From: Pseudomonas resinovorans NBRC 106553
GTDB lineage: Bacteria; Pseudomonadota; Gammaproteobacteria; Pseudomonadales; Pseudomonadaceae
DNA: 64,000 nt
Direction: 5' to 3'
Assembly (NCBI RefSeq): GCF_000412695.1
Contig: NC_021499.1
Span: 5,456,001 to 5,520,000 of the forward strand
Each line of letters begins with the position of its first letter. Positions within the stretch are counted from its first letter, which is position 1. Both the position numbers and the translations under genes were made by a program. Positions 1 to 17,210 of this stretch are shown here, one piece after another. The notes beneath the pieces are model-generated. The model was not told where the DNA came from. It was given only the letters and a program-made list of their open reading frames with translations, and did not search any database.

Positions 1-46
1 TTCGCCAACCGAACCGCAGGTTCGGCCGGGAAGTTCGATTGGGGCG

Positions 47-86
47 CCATGCGCCCCTTGGCGAATGAATTCGCCCCTACAAGAGA
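47..86. repeat. REP-like palindrome
   Basis: A short palindrome centred on GCGAATGAATTCGC sits in non-coding DNA at the window start. The same core recurs at about 57,870 beside the curli genes. Such extragenic palindromes are typical of Pseudomonas genomes. No gene is visible in bases 1-219. Confidence 0.55.
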
Positions 87-219
87 CCCGTCTACGCAAT
101 TGACCTGAACCCCCTCGTCGGCCGTGCAGTCCACTCCTGTAAGCCTCGGCGAATGCCCTTGGCTTGTCCGTCTCGTACGCAAAGGCCCTCGCGCCGCAAA
201 AACCGAGAGGAAACATCCC

Positions 220-501
220 ATGAAACGTACTGCCCTGTTCATCACCGCCGCCCTGCTGGCTTCATCGCCGGTCTTCGCCAACGAAGACCTGTGCACCGTC
301 AACCTGCAGAAAATCGACGACGCCCTGGCCGCCAACAACAACATTGGCGATCCGCTGCGCGATCAGGTCAAGGAACTGCACATGAAGGCCCAACAGGCCC
401 AGCAGAACGGTGATACCGAAGGCTGCATCAACGCCAGCAGCATGGCGCTGCAACGCCTGGAGCAACCCAGCACCAACGGTAGCGGCGGTGAATCGAGCTG
501 A
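220..501 (+). CDS. Small exported protein, paralogue 1
   Basis: This encodes a 93-residue protein of unknown function. The first ~20 residues (MKRTALFITAALLASSPVFA) form a typical Sec signal peptide, so the mature protein should be periplasmic or secreted. The mature part is predicted helical, with DLCTVNLQKIDDALAAN, a KELHMKAQQAQQNGD stretch and a Ser/Gly-rich tail; it contains two cysteines. The ATG at 220 is chosen over an upstream GTG at 124 because a GAGAGGAAA ribosome-binding site precedes it and it places the signal peptide at the N terminus. The next gene encodes a related protein (shared pattern C..(D/N)..KID..L......DP.R/L..QV..L), so this looks like a local duplication. I do not recognise a named family. 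Confidence 0.8.
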   Translation: MKRTALFITAALLASSPVFANEDLCTVNLQKIDDALAANNNIGDPLRDQVKELHMKAQQAQQNGDTEGCINASSMALQRLEQPSTNGSGGESS

Positions 502-629
502 CACGGCGCCCTGCCCATGACGGCCCCGGGCCGTCATGGCGGCCGTTTCAAACAGCTGCAGCCCGCGTCCGGCGGAGCCCGGAAGCTTACCTATACTGCT
601 CAGCAGTCAACCCGAAAAGGAGGTCCGAC

Positions 630-875
630 ATGCGCCGTTTTGCCTTACTGCTTGCCGCCGCACTGCTCAGCGCCCCGGTTCTCGCCTCACACTGCCCCGC
701 AGACATGGCGAAGATCGATCAGATCCTGAAGTCCGACCCACCGGCCGACCCCGCCGTACTCGAGCAAGTGCAAAAACTCCGCGCCGAAGGCGAGGAGCTG
801 CACAACTCCGGGGATCACGCCGAGTCCGAGAAGGTGCTGGCTGAAGCCTTGAACCTGCTTCAGTCCAGCGAGTAA
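630..875 (+). CDS. Small exported protein, paralogue 2
   Basis: This encodes an 81-residue protein with an N-terminal signal peptide (MRRFALLLAAALLSAPVLAS). The mature part, beginning HCPADMAKIDQILKSDPP, matches the layout of the upstream 93-residue protein: a Cys near the mature N terminus, a KID motif, then an amphipathic helix with LRAEGEELHNSGDHAESEKVLAEAL. An AAAAGGAGGT ribosome-binding site lies just upstream of the ATG. The 128 bp gap to paralogue 1 leaves room for a separate promoter. The helical mature part with an AESEKVLAEAL pattern resembles a single TPR-like hairpin, but one repeat is not enough to assign a family. Confidence 0.8.
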   Translation: MRRFALLLAAALLSAPVLASHCPADMAKIDQILKSDPPADPAVLEQVQKLRAEGEELHNSGDHAESEKVLAEALNLLQSSE

Positions 876-880
876 CCCTA

Positions 881-1021
881 AGAACCTGTTTACGATATCG
901 CGAGCTAGAGCCATGCAAGGCAAAAACAGGCGAGGAAGCGGAGTTTACGAGCTGTAAATGAGCATTCCGAGCCTGTTTTTAACGCAGCAGGGCCGACGCG
1001 CAGCAGATCGTAAGCAGGTTC

Positions 1022-1023
<2 letters not shown>
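881..1023. repeat. MITE-like repeat with inverted ends
   Basis: This ~143 bp sequence begins AGAACCTGTTTACGAT and ends with the near-complement ATCGTAAGCAGGTTCT. Inside it carries a second inverted pair, CAAAAACAGGC and GCCTGTTTTTA. I recognise the sequence as a dispersed intergenic repeat of Pseudomonas genomes. It encodes no protein, and its right end reaches the stop codon of the sensor kinase gene at 1022, so it may also serve as the 3' end of that transcript. Confidence 0.65.
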
Positions 1024-3940
<2,917 letters not shown>

Positions 3941-4081
3941 GGCGACGTCTCGGCTCAAAGGTCTTCCTGACAATAGCCTGCAATCATATCGCAAGCACCC
4001 ACCACGTTAAGGCAAAAGCAAAGTCGACGCTGGCCTCTCTTATGCCGTAGACTAGGCACCGTTGTACACCCTGCAGTTCTT

Positions 4082-4456
4082 GGGGCCGATTAGGATTCGA
4101 CGCCGGTAACAAAACTCTAGGGGCATGCCGAGCTGGTAGCAGACCTCGTAAATTAGCTGCTGCAAACTATTAGTTGCCAACGACGACAACTACGGGGCGG
4201 CCCTCGCGGCCTAACCCTTCTGGCGGCTTCGGCTGCCAGCAGTCATAAGGGGATGCCTGTAAACCCGAAATGACTGTCAGATAGAACAGGATCGCCGCCA
4301 AGTTCGCTGTAGACGTAACGGCTAAAACTTATACAGCTCGCTCTGAGCACCCTGCCAGTCGGGCCGCAAAGAGCTAACTCAGTAGACTTGGCTAAGCATG
4401 TAGTCCCGAAAGCGGAGAGCTGGCGGACGGGGGTTCAAATCCCCCCGGCTCCACCA
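4082..4456 (+). ncRNA. ssrA: tmRNA (transfer-messenger RNA)
   Basis: This is the tmRNA that rescues stalled ribosomes. The 5' end GGGGCCGATTAGGATTCGAC and the 3' end GGTTCAAATCCCCCC...GGCTCCACCA are the conserved halves of the tRNA-like domain. The tag reading frame starts with the resume codon GCC at 4176 and encodes ANDDNYGAALAA, ending in TAA at 4212-4214, with the canonical C-terminal LAA degradation signal. The 3' end is the integration site of the downstream element; the functional 3' end shown here is the copy at the element's left border. Confidence 0.95.
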
Positions 4457-4458
4457 AA
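4433..4458 (+). other. attL: ssrA 3' end at left border of the integrative element
   Basis: The T-loop and acceptor part of ssrA (GTTCAAAT...GGCTCCACCAAA) is repeated imperfectly at 17557-17581 (GTTCAAACAACCCCGGCCCA, then CCAAA). ssrA 3' ends are common targets of tyrosine integrases, and an integrase gene follows directly. Confidence 0.75.
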
Positions 4459-4500
4459 CCAAAGTTTCCACATGTTCCCACATGATCGGAAACACCCCTG

Positions 4501-4530
4501 AAAGCCCGCCCTGTGCGGGCTTTCTTGTTT
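4501..4530 (+). terminator. Rho-independent terminator after ssrA (element-borne)
   Basis: AAAGCCCGCC-CTGT-GCGGGCTTT forms a strong stem, followed by CTTGTTT. It lies inside the integrated element and now ends the ssrA transcript; the probable original terminator is at 17592-17629. Confidence 0.8.
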
Positions 4531-4570
4531 CTACACGCCCCCATACGCTCCCCTACACCATTGCCCGCCG

Positions 4571-4618
4571 TGTATCCCAGCATGTATCCTGACCTTAAAA
4601 ATGAACCGAGGGGATACA
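4571..4618. repeat. Left arm-type direct repeats TGTATCC
   Basis: TGTATCCC (4571-4578) and TGTATCCT (4583-4590) are direct repeats with a 12 bp start-to-start spacing. An inverted GGGATACA at 4611-4618 overlaps the integrase leader. The right end of the element carries the same pair with the same spacing (17485 and 17497), which fits arm-type integrase or excisionase binding sites. Confidence 0.6.
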
Positions 4619-4622
4619 AGCC

Positions 4623-5864
4623 ATGAAGCGCAGCGATATCAAGCGCCGCCCGCTGGCCGACACCGTGCTCGCCAGCCTGGACCCGGAAACTAAGGAATAC
4701 CGGGAACTGGACGGCGACGGCCTGTATTTCCGTGTAAAGCCTGATGGCTCGAAGTCCTGGCAGCTGCGGTACAAGAAGGCGGACGGAAAATGGTCTTGGC
4801 TGGGACTCGGCGGCTACGGAACGGGAGACCACCAGTTGACCGGCGAACAGGCTCGCCGCAAGGTCCGCGAGCTGCGCGACAGTACAGCCAAAGACGGCAG
4901 CATCATGGCCACCAAGCGTGCCAGGAAGGCAGCGGAGCTCGAAGCGGCCAACAATACCTTCGAGCATCTGGCCCGCGAGTGGTACGCAACCAAGTGCAAG
5001 ACCTGGACGGAAGGAACGGCCGTTCGCACCATCGGCGCGCTTGAGAAACATGTGTTCCCTGAGTTCGGCAAGCGGCCCTATACCGGCATTCTGCCGATGG
5101 AGTGGATGGAATTCCTGCGCAGCATGGAGCAGACCGGCATCGTCGAACAAACCAGCCGCGTGCGTGGTATGTGCCGTGAGATATACGACCTTGCCCGAGT
5201 CACCGGCCGCGCGACACACAACCCGCTCGAAGGGCTGCACAAGTTCCTGTTGACCAAGCCAGTCGAAAACTTCGCCCATGTATCCCTTGAGGAGCTACCT
5301 GCACTGCTGCGGGCCATTCGCTCCTACCCCCATGCACCTGATGTTCGCATCGGCCTACAACTTCAGACGATGCTCGCCTGCCGCCCTTCCGAGCTGCGCG
5401 AAGCCAGCTGGGAGGAGTTCGACCTGGATGCTGGACTCTGGTTAATCCCTGCCGAACGAATGAAGCGTCGCCGAGAACATCTGGTGCCCCTGCCCAACCA
5501 AGCCCTTGAACTATTGCGAGAGCTGCACAACATCACCGGCAGCTTCCCGCTTCTGTTCCCTGGCCGCGGCGACACTACCAAGCCACGTAGCAATACCGTA
5601 TTCCTCATGGCCCTGCGCCGCCTGGGCTACGAAGGTCGCCAGACGGGGCACGGCTTCCGTCACCTTGCCAGCACCATCCTCAACGAAAACGGCTTCGACT
5701 CACAGCATGTCGAGGCCCAGCTCTCCCACGTCAAGGAAGGTGTCCGGGGCGTCTATGACAAGAGCACCTATCTGGATCAGCGCAAGGTGATGATGCAGTG
5801 GTATGCCGATCACCTGGACAAGCTGGCCACAGGCAATGTGGTTCAGCTCAAGCGCAAGGCATGA
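4623..5864 (+). CDS. int: Tyrosine recombinase (integrase) of the ssrA element
   Basis: This is a 413-residue P4-type tyrosine integrase that would insert and excise the element at ssrA. The N-terminal ~100 residues form the DUF4102-like arm-binding domain (LDGDGLYFRVKPDGSKSWQLRY), followed by a SAM-like core-binding domain and the catalytic domain. Catalytic residues visible are Arg in CRPSELREASW, His-x-x-Arg in GHGFRHLAS, a further His in QLSHVKEG and Tyr in STYLDQRKVMMQWYADHL. The length is normal for the family. The start at 4623 follows GAGGGG. The inverted GGGATACA repeat in its leader suggests that the integrase may regulate its own promoter. Its position directly next to the attachment site is typical. 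Confidence 0.95.
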   Translation: MKRSDIKRRPLADTVLASLDPETKEYRELDGDGLYFRVKPDGSKSWQLRYKKADGKWSWLGLGGYGTGDHQLTGEQARRKVRELRDSTAKDGSIMATKRARKAAELEAANNTFEHLAREWYATKCKTWTEGTAVRTIGALEKHVFPEFGKRPYTGILPMEWMEFLRSMEQTGIVEQTSRVRGMCREIYDLARVTGRATHNPLEGLHKFLLTKPVENFAHVSLEELPALLRAIRSYPHAPDVRIGLQLQTMLACRPSELREASWEEFDLDAGLWLIPAERMKRRREHLVPLPNQALELLRELHNITGSFPLLFPGRGDTTKPRSNTVFLMALRRLGYEGRQTGHGFRHLASTILNENGFDSQHVEAQLSHVKEGVRGVYDKSTYLDQRKVMMQWYADHLDKLATGNVVQLKRKA

Positions 5865-5913
5865 CGGCGTGACGCACCAGCAATTGGCGCATTCCGAATT
5901 CGGAGCGAACTTC

Positions 5914-6378
5914 ATGAGAAAGTGGGACAACGTGACCCGAGACGACTTGCTCACAGCAGTCGAATGCATCAAGCACCAGTACGCCCCAGATGCTGCTCGC
6001 AATCTGATCGAGTATTTCCATGAGCGAATGGAAGATGGCGACTACTACGATGTTGAGGTGCTCCATTTACTGATCAAGCATGCCTTTGCCCTCATCATCT
6101 CGGGAAAGTCTGCTGACCAGGCATTTGGCCTCAAGGCAATTAAAGGCGAACACAACCGACCGGACACCTTTTCACGTGACGTAAGCGCGGCCGCCCTGGT
6201 CGTCAGACAAAGGCGCAAAGGCGCCAACTGGGAAGACGCTGTAACAGATGCTGCTGAGCACATGGGGGTTAGCAATCGTATCGTCGAGCGGGCCTATAAG
6301 GCATATCGAGAAGGGGTCGAATGCCTGCCGGATGAACAGTTGGAGCTGATAGCCGGAGAGCGCCCTGTAAAGCCATGA
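5914..6378 (+). CDS. Hypothetical protein of the integrative element
   Basis: This encodes a 154-residue soluble protein with no signal peptide or membrane segment. The start at 5914 is chosen for the GGAGCG just upstream; starts further upstream would overlap the integrase or lack a ribosome-binding site. The N-terminal part (RDDLLTAVECIKHQYAPDAARNLIEYFHERMEDGDYYDVEVLHLLIK... in outline) is helical. The C-terminal part, with SNRIVERAYKAYREG, looks like a helix-turn-helix or short DNA-binding helix pair. A degraded copy of its 3' end lies at 6668-6770. I do not recognise a named family; genes of this kind often follow integrases on islands. Confidence 0.7.
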   Translation: MRKWDNVTRDDLLTAVECIKHQYAPDAARNLIEYFHERMEDGDYYDVEVLHLLIKHAFALIISGKSADQAFGLKAIKGEHNRPDTFSRDVSAAALVVRQRRKGANWEDAVTDAAEHMGVSNRIVERAYKAYREGVECLPDEQLELIAGERPVKP

Positions 6379-6667
6379 CCTCACCCATGGTGGTTTGCGG
6401 CTCTGTCGGAGAACTGCTTGCCGCGCGCTCCGAGCCCACAACTCAGAGGCTTAGATCTGGCCCCAGCAGCACCCTGATGAATGCGCTGTTCATCCAAACA
6501 ACCGAGTTATGAGAGCAATACGCGCGCACGCGCGAGGCAATTTTCATCCCAGTTGCACTCCGCAGTCGCTAAAGCACCCGATTTAGGCCACTCCGCAGCA
6601 GCTGCAGAGCAAACTCACCTTACTGTTGGGAAGATGCCACCACAGGTGCTGCGCTGCCGGTTCGCGT

Positions 6668-6770
6668 GGGGCTCAGCAACCGTGTCGTCCAGCGAGATTG
6701 AGAAGGGTTCGAATACTTGCGGGAAGATCAACTGAAGCTGACAACCGAAGATCCGCTACCGCCACCATAA
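6668..6770 (+). pseudogene. Decayed tandem copy of the upstream hypothetical gene (3' end)
   Basis: The nucleotides from ~6668 align with ~6265-6378 of the intact gene. Translated in the frame ending at TAA 6768-6770 it reads EGFEYLREDQLKLTTEDP plus LPPP, against EGVECLPDEQLELIAGERP plus VKP at the end of the intact protein. Small deletions near 6690 shift the frame and remove the upstream part. Even the downstream sequence matches (ATGGTGGTTT, then GGCTC), so the duplicated unit included the intergenic tail. Confidence 0.65.
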
Positions 6771-6785
6771 CCCCACTTATGGTGG
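6762..6785 (+). terminator. Hairpin after the decayed gene copy
   Basis: CCACCATAA and TTATGGTGG pair across a 6-base loop and are followed by TTT. It is a weak terminator candidate in front of the alpA-like gene. Confidence 0.4.
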
Positions 6786-6846
6786 TTTAAGGCTCCACTA
6801 CAGTGCCGCTTACCGTTCGCCCCGTACCTAATACGGAGGCGTTCAA

Positions 6847-7068
6847 ATGCACCCAACCCACCCCACCATTGACCAAGCACTGATTCCTCAGACCGAAGTA
6901 TGCAAGGCCATCGGCCAGACCCGCTCCGGCCTGGATAAGCTGCGCAAGAAAGACCCGACCTTTCCCAAACCCATCAAATTCAGTAATAGCCGCCAGGCTA
7001 CTGCGTACTACGTGATTGCGGAACTGAATGACTGGCTCGCAGCCAAGATCAAAGAGCGTGACGCCTAA
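6847..7068 (+). CDS. AlpA-family DNA-binding regulator / excisionase-like
   Basis: This encodes a 73-residue winged helix-turn-helix protein of the AlpA/phage excisionase type. The pattern LIPQTEVCKAIGQTRSGLDKL is the HTH, followed by FPKPIKFSNSRQ and a C-terminal ELNDWLAAKIKERD helix, which is the classic AlpA layout. Members of this family activate integrase or excision genes in P4-like elements. A TACGGAGGCG ribosome-binding site precedes the ATG. It is the first gene of a four-gene operon with overlapping stop/start codons, so it probably also controls the replication genes. Confidence 0.85.
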   Translation: MHPTHPTIDQALIPQTEVCKAIGQTRSGLDKLRKKDPTFPKPIKFSNSRQATAYYVIAELNDWLAAKIKERDA

Positions 7069-7976
7069 TGGGCCTCGCTCTGCGCTTCACCCCGTTTGCG
7101 GTGACCGACGCCGTAATGTTGTTCCGCGACAAACTGGCTGCCACCTTCGGCACGATGGATTTGCAGCCGGTAGCGGATGGTTCGATTCACCGCTTCCATG
7201 TCCCCGGCGACAAGCTCGGGACGCACAACGGCTGGTATGTGCTGTTCGCAGATGGTATCGCCTCGGGCTGCTTCGGTAGCTGGAAGGTAGGTACCTCGTA
7301 CACCTGGAGCAGCCGCAAGCCGGCCGATCCGCTGGAGGCCCAGCTGATCGCCCAGCGCATAGAGCAGGCCAAGCGCCAGCGGGATGCCGAGCAGCACCAG
7401 CGCCAGCAGGCCGCCGCCGAGTATGCCAAGCGGCTGTGGCGTAATGCTCTCCGCGCCGACCCCGAACATCCCTACCTGATCGCCAAGGGCTGCCGCCCGT
7501 ACAACCTGCGCCAGCACGCGGATCTGCTGCTGGTGCCGCTGTGCCTCTCGGGCGAGCTGGTGAACCTGCAACGCATCGCCAACGACGGACAAAAGCGTTT
7601 CCTGTCCGGCGGCCGGGTGAAGGGCTGCTATTCGCCGCTTGGCCTCATCACTGCCGACGAGCCGCTGTACCTGTGTGAAGGCTGGGCAACTGGAGCAACC
7701 CTGCACGCAGAAACCGGCCATCCGGTCGCCTGTGCGATGAATGCCGGCAACCTGCTGGAGACTGGCCGTCACCTGAACCGTCGCCACCCTGACGTCGTAC
7801 TGATAGTCGCCGGGGATGACGACCGCCAGACCGAAGGCAACCCCGGTAAGACGTTGGCCATCGCAGCCGCTGCTGGCCTGGACTGTGAGCTGATCCTGCC
7901 GCCGTGGCCGACTGGCGCTCCCCTGCACCTGACCGACTTCAATGACCTGCGCCAATGGCAGGAGGCCCGCGCATGA
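7068..7976 (+). CDS. TOPRIM-domain primase-like protein
   Basis: This 302-residue protein probably primes or supports replication of the integrative element. The N-terminal part (~1-90) resembles the zinc-free primase-helicase N domain of phage and plasmid primases (GWYVLFADGIASGCFGSWKVG). The C-terminal half is a TOPRIM domain, with the Glu in LYLCEGWATGATLHAETG and the acidic triad VLIVAGDDD. The start codon overlaps the stop of the alpA-like gene (TAATG), and the stop overlaps the start of the next gene (ATGA), so translation is coupled. A Gln/Arg-rich stretch at ~105-125 (IEQAKRQRDAEQHQRQQAA) is a probable linker helix. Confidence 0.85.
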   Translation: MGLALRFTPFAVTDAVMLFRDKLAATFGTMDLQPVADGSIHRFHVPGDKLGTHNGWYVLFADGIASGCFGSWKVGTSYTWSSRKPADPLEAQLIAQRIEQAKRQRDAEQHQRQQAAAEYAKRLWRNALRADPEHPYLIAKGCRPYNLRQHADLLLVPLCLSGELVNLQRIANDGQKRFLSGGRVKGCYSPLGLITADEPLYLCEGWATGATLHAETGHPVACAMNAGNLLETGRHLNRRHPDVVLIVAGDDDRQTEGNPGKTLAIAAAAGLDCELILPPWPTGAPLHLTDFNDLRQWQEARA

Positions 7977-9502
7977 ACACTGCATTGATACCGGAAGCCC
8001 AAAGCCCCATTCAGCTCGCCATTCGCAATCTGGAACACGACGCTGGCGCCCTGTACGCGCCGGCCATTCTGGAGCTGTTTCGTACCCTGCGCGGCAAAGA
8101 CCCTGCCGCTTTCGCCCGCCTGCGCGCACAGGTGAAGGAAACCAAGCGCCTGAGCATGGTGGAGTTCGACAAGCTCACTGCCAGCAGTAATGACAACAAC
8201 CGGCCTAGCGGCGGAATCTTCGTCGAAGTGGAGCCCTGGCCCGATCCGGTGAACGGTACCGTCCTGCTGGATGATGTAACCCACGCCCTGGCCCGCCATG
8301 TCATCGCCGACAAGGAAACGCTCCGTGCGGCTGCCCTGTGGGTAACCTTCACCTGGCTGGTGGACGTGGTACAGGTGGCCCCCATCGCCAACATCACCGC
8401 CCCGGAGAAACGCTGCGGCAAGTCCATCCTGCTCACTGCCTTGGGCAAACTGGCTTACCGGCCGTTGCAGGTGTCCAACATCGCCCCGGCTGCATTGTTC
8501 CGCTCCATTGAGCTGTGGGCACCGACCCTGCTGATCGATGAGGTGGATGCTTTCCTAGCGGCCCATGAGGATGCACGCGGCATTCTGAATGCCGGCTTCA
8601 CTCGGGATAGCGCCACCGTCATCCGCTGCGTGGGCGACGACCACATACCCACCCCGTTCAACGTCTGGGGCGCCAAGGCACTGTGTGGCATCGGCAAGAT
8701 TGCAGACACCTTGGCCGACCGCAGCGTGCCGCTCCGCCTGCGCCGACGTACGCCGGGCGAAAACGTGGAAAGCCTGCGCCACTCTGACCCGGCGCTGTGG
8801 GACTGCCTGCGCGCACGGCTGGCCCGTTTCGCGCTCGACAGCGCAGAGGCAATCAGCAAAGCAAGGCCCACCCCCATCCCCGGTTTGAACGACCGCGCCA
8901 ACGACGCATGGGAGCCGCTGCTGGCTATCGCTGACCTGGTGGGCGAGCACTGGCCCAAGATGGCCCGCAATGCCGCGATCACGCTCCACGGTCTGGAAGG
9001 TGAAGCGCCGAGCATTGGTGCTGAACTGCTGGCGGACGTAAAGGTCGTGTTCGACGACAAGCGCGCTCTCAAGATTTTCGGCGCCGATTTGCTGAATGCG
9101 CTGATCGCCGACGAGGAAGCTCCGTGGGCAACTTGGAATCGGGGCAAACCCATGTCGCCGCGCCAGTTCTCGGCCAAGCTCACCGACTTCGGAATCAAGT
9201 CGAAGGATGTGCGCCTGGGTTTAGAGGTGAAGAAGGGCTATCACCTGGAACAGTTCACCGACGCCTTTGGCCGCTACCTTTCCGTAGACACCCACCTTAC
9301 AAGCGCTACACCGCTACAACCCAGTAACGACAAGGCCTGCAGCGTTGCGGAGAGCGCTATAGCTCCTACGCAAAAAGAGCCTTCCGCTACAAGCAAAGCC
9401 ACGGTTGGCGCGAGTTGTAGCGATGTAGCGGATAAAACACCCCCTCTCGACAAAGAGGAAGCACTGCCGCTGTGGGATGAAAACGACACGGAGGAGCTGT
9501 AA
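7973..9502 (+). CDS. DUF3631-domain ATPase/helicase-like replication protein
   Basis: This 509-residue protein contains the DUF3631 domain found beside TOPRIM primases on islands, plasmids and satellites. The P-loop-like motif is APEKRCGKS and the Walker B-like motif is TLLIDEVDAF; further motifs are TRDSATVIRC and a sensor-like ADRSVPLRLRRR. The C-terminal ~80 residues are Ser/Thr/Ala-rich and low complexity (around 430-500) and end in an acidic tail. The start at 7973 overlaps the upstream stop (ATGA) and has CAGGAGG in front; an in-frame ATG at 7955 is possible but less well placed. The role is inferred to be helicase or replication initiator. Confidence 0.8.
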   Translation: MNTALIPEAQSPIQLAIRNLEHDAGALYAPAILELFRTLRGKDPAAFARLRAQVKETKRLSMVEFDKLTASSNDNNRPSGGIFVEVEPWPDPVNGTVLLDDVTHALARHVIADKETLRAAALWVTFTWLVDVVQVAPIANITAPEKRCGKSILLTALGKLAYRPLQVSNIAPAALFRSIELWAPTLLIDEVDAFLAAHEDARGILNAGFTRDSATVIRCVGDDHIPTPFNVWGAKALCGIGKIADTLADRSVPLRLRRRTPGENVESLRHSDPALWDCLRARLARFALDSAEAISKARPTPIPGLNDRANDAWEPLLAIADLVGEHWPKMARNAAITLHGLEGEAPSIGAELLADVKVVFDDKRALKIFGADLLNALIADEEAPWATWNRGKPMSPRQFSAKLTDFGIKSKDVRLGLEVKKGYHLEQFTDAFGRYLSVDTHLTSATPLQPSNDKACSVAESAIAPTQKEPSATSKATVGASCSDVADKTPPLDKEEALPLWDENDTEEL

Positions 9503-9801
9503 TGGGCGCTGCTATCGATTTCCTCCGCGAGCGTGGCCTGACGGCCCAGGCCAAGGGGAAGCGCATCGTCGTTTCCCCTGCATCGAAGCTGACCCCAGAT
9601 GTTCGGCTGTACGTGAAAGCCCACCGCCTGGAACTGCTCGCGGAGCTGGCAGCGAATGACGGTCTGGAGCGCCGCAGCCATTGGCAGATAACCCTCGGAG
9701 GCAAAACCATCTGCACCATGGTTGGCGAGCCAATGACCTATGCAGAAGCCTTGGAGGCCGCCCGTTGGCGCTGGCCGGATTCCGACATCCTGGAGGGATA
9801 A
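9502..9801 (+). CDS. Small protein with TubC_N-like docking domain
   Basis: This 99-residue protein ends the replication operon; its ATG overlaps the previous stop (TAATG). The first ~50 residues (FLRERGLTAQAKGKRIVV, then LTPDVRLYVKAHRLELLAEL) match the pattern of the TubC N-terminal docking domain: a short beta hairpin followed by LTPxxRxxLxxHKxELLxxL. In polyketide enzymes this fold joins proteins, and stand-alone copies occur on mobile elements beside primases. The C-terminal part (HWQITLGGKTICTMVGEPMTYAEALEAARWRWP) resembles a short nucleic-acid-binding tail. A role as an adaptor in the replication complex is inference. Confidence 0.7.
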   Translation: MGAAIDFLRERGLTAQAKGKRIVVSPASKLTPDVRLYVKAHRLELLAELAANDGLERRSHWQITLGGKTICTMVGEPMTYAEALEAARWRWPDSDILEG

Positions 9802-9818
9802 TGGTTGGCGAACTGCCA

Positions 9819-9853
9819 CGGCAGTCTGCCGCCATTTGCGGCGGAGACTGTCG
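9819..9853. terminator. Stem-loop between replication operon and hsdR
   Basis: CGGCAGTCTGCCGCC and GGCGGAGACTGTCG form a long stem with one bulge around a short ATTT loop. It lies between the convergent replication and hsd operons. There is no T-run, so its efficiency as a terminator is unclear. Confidence 0.45.
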
Positions 9854-9976
9854 CGTGCGGGGGCCTGTTGACGGACTGAGTCAGTCGAGCTGATCGGGCA
9901 CCTCGGGCAGTTTGCTACTCCGTTGCCGTTTCGCTGAAAAGCGAACTCTCTTACTCGGCCCGCGCAAGTGCGTCCG

Positions 9977-13107
<3,131 letters not shown>

Positions 13108-13108
<1 letters not shown>

Positions 13109-13847
13109 TACGGTTCTCCTTGTTCTTCGATGGGCTCCACATCCGGAGCCTGTGCCCCGCGCGCGGCGTTCAACGCCTCGACGTAGGCGTCCCGGTCAAG
13201 TTGGTAAAGCAAACGGCTAACCTCGATATTGATGGGCAGCTCGTTGCGGCCCGGCAGTAGAAAGCGCAATGTGAATAAATCGCTGTCCTCAGCATCTACT
13301 ACGAGCCCCACGTGCGCATCGATCAGTGCGTTGTCCTTGGCGAATCGCTCCCACGGCTCGCGGGAGCTGAGGGGGTCGAGCTGCGCGTCCAGATAAGCCT
13401 TGTGCAGAAAGGCCACAAGCGCATCTGCTGCAAGGATTGCCGCGCGACGGTGATAAACCGACAGGGCTTGGATGAACCCATCCTTTCCGTGGCTCAGTGG
13501 CCCTGCGTCATTTCTCAGCACACGGAGAGACTCTGCCAAGCCGTTGTGGTGCTTTATCAGGTCAGCGAATTTCCTATCCCGCACATCACCAGGTTTTAAC
13601 ACTCGTATTGCAGCAGATACCCATTCAGTGATCGCTGCCTCGTCCCGTGGCTTCAGCGGCGAAGTGGGGTTGTCGAGCTGGTCAATAACTACCCGACAAA
13701 CACACTCCACGAGCCCCTTTGCGGCATCGATCGAAGCATCGCTCTCGCTCTGAAGGCTTGTTTGCAATGCTTCAAATGTGTGCTGAAGCATTGGCGCATC
13801 ACGCCAATACGCGCAGGCCTCGCGGATGCCTGGGAACCAGTCCATGG

Positions 13848-13851
<4 letters not shown>
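13108..13851 (-). CDS. Abi_C-like abortive infection family protein
   Basis: This 247-residue protein is embedded between hsdS and hsdR. The central segment [30 protein letters not shown] carries the (R)N-x-x-G-x-x-x-HG motif of the Abi_C (abortive infection C-terminal) family, whose members often accompany phage-defence genes. There is no signal peptide or membrane helix. It overlaps hsdS by four bases (ATGA) and hsdR by one, so all four genes are translationally coupled. It may be an extra effector triggered when restriction fails, or an accessory to the complex; neither can be shown from sequence. Confidence 0.75.
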
Positions 13852-16797
<2,946 letters not shown>

Positions 16798-17210
16798 CGT
16801 GTTCTTTCCTATTTGTTTGATGCCATCGCCGCCAGGGCTTAATACCCAGCAGCAAGCCTGGCGTTCTCTGCTCGGTACAACGCCTGGGGATCACTGAGCC
16901 TCAGGCGGAACTGTTAATCTTTGAGGCTGTGATTGGGCGAGCAGCCCAACTCGAAGCGGAAGGATGATGCGGCCCTACTGGGACTGCTGGAAGTCGCCGT
17001 GCAACAGGTCATCAATGGACCACAGGAAGGCGGAAGTCTGAGAATGATTCTCCGTGTTCACGCAACCACTCCTAAGATGAGCCAGCAAAGCTGGCGAGTT
17101 TACTCCGCTGGAGCCCCAGTCGATCAGACAAATGATGGCATATGCGTTCGTATGCAACGGCCACTCGGGCCGGACAAGGAAAGGTAGTGGGCTGAGCTAC
17201 TGCGGAAGGT
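16798..17210. other. Non-coding right flank of the element (hsdM upstream region)
   Basis: No gene can be supported here. An 84-codon open frame at 16933-17187 lacks a ribosome-binding site and family features. The hsdM promoter should lie within this stretch. Confidence 0.5.

Larger units (their letters stand above)
6379..6846. other. Intergenic region with decayed gene copy
   Basis: These 468 bp hold no convincing intact gene. An 84-codon frame at 6481-6735 has unusual composition and no ribosome-binding site. The right half (6668-6785) is a degraded copy of the end of the preceding gene plus a hairpin. The promoter of the alpA-replication operon probably lies between 6785 and 6846. Confidence 0.6.

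Noticed and set aside
4400..4456. Possible separate tRNA gene at the element's left border
   Set aside because: The T-loop and CCA belong to the 3' end of tmRNA, and the matching 5' half is at 4082. No anticodon arm is present.
6481..6735. 84-codon ORF before the alpA-like gene
   Set aside because: It overlaps the decayed gene copy in another frame and lacks a start signal.
16933..17187. 84-codon ORF in the right flank of the element
   Set aside because: It has no ribosome-binding site and no recognisable fold, and it borders the repeat array.
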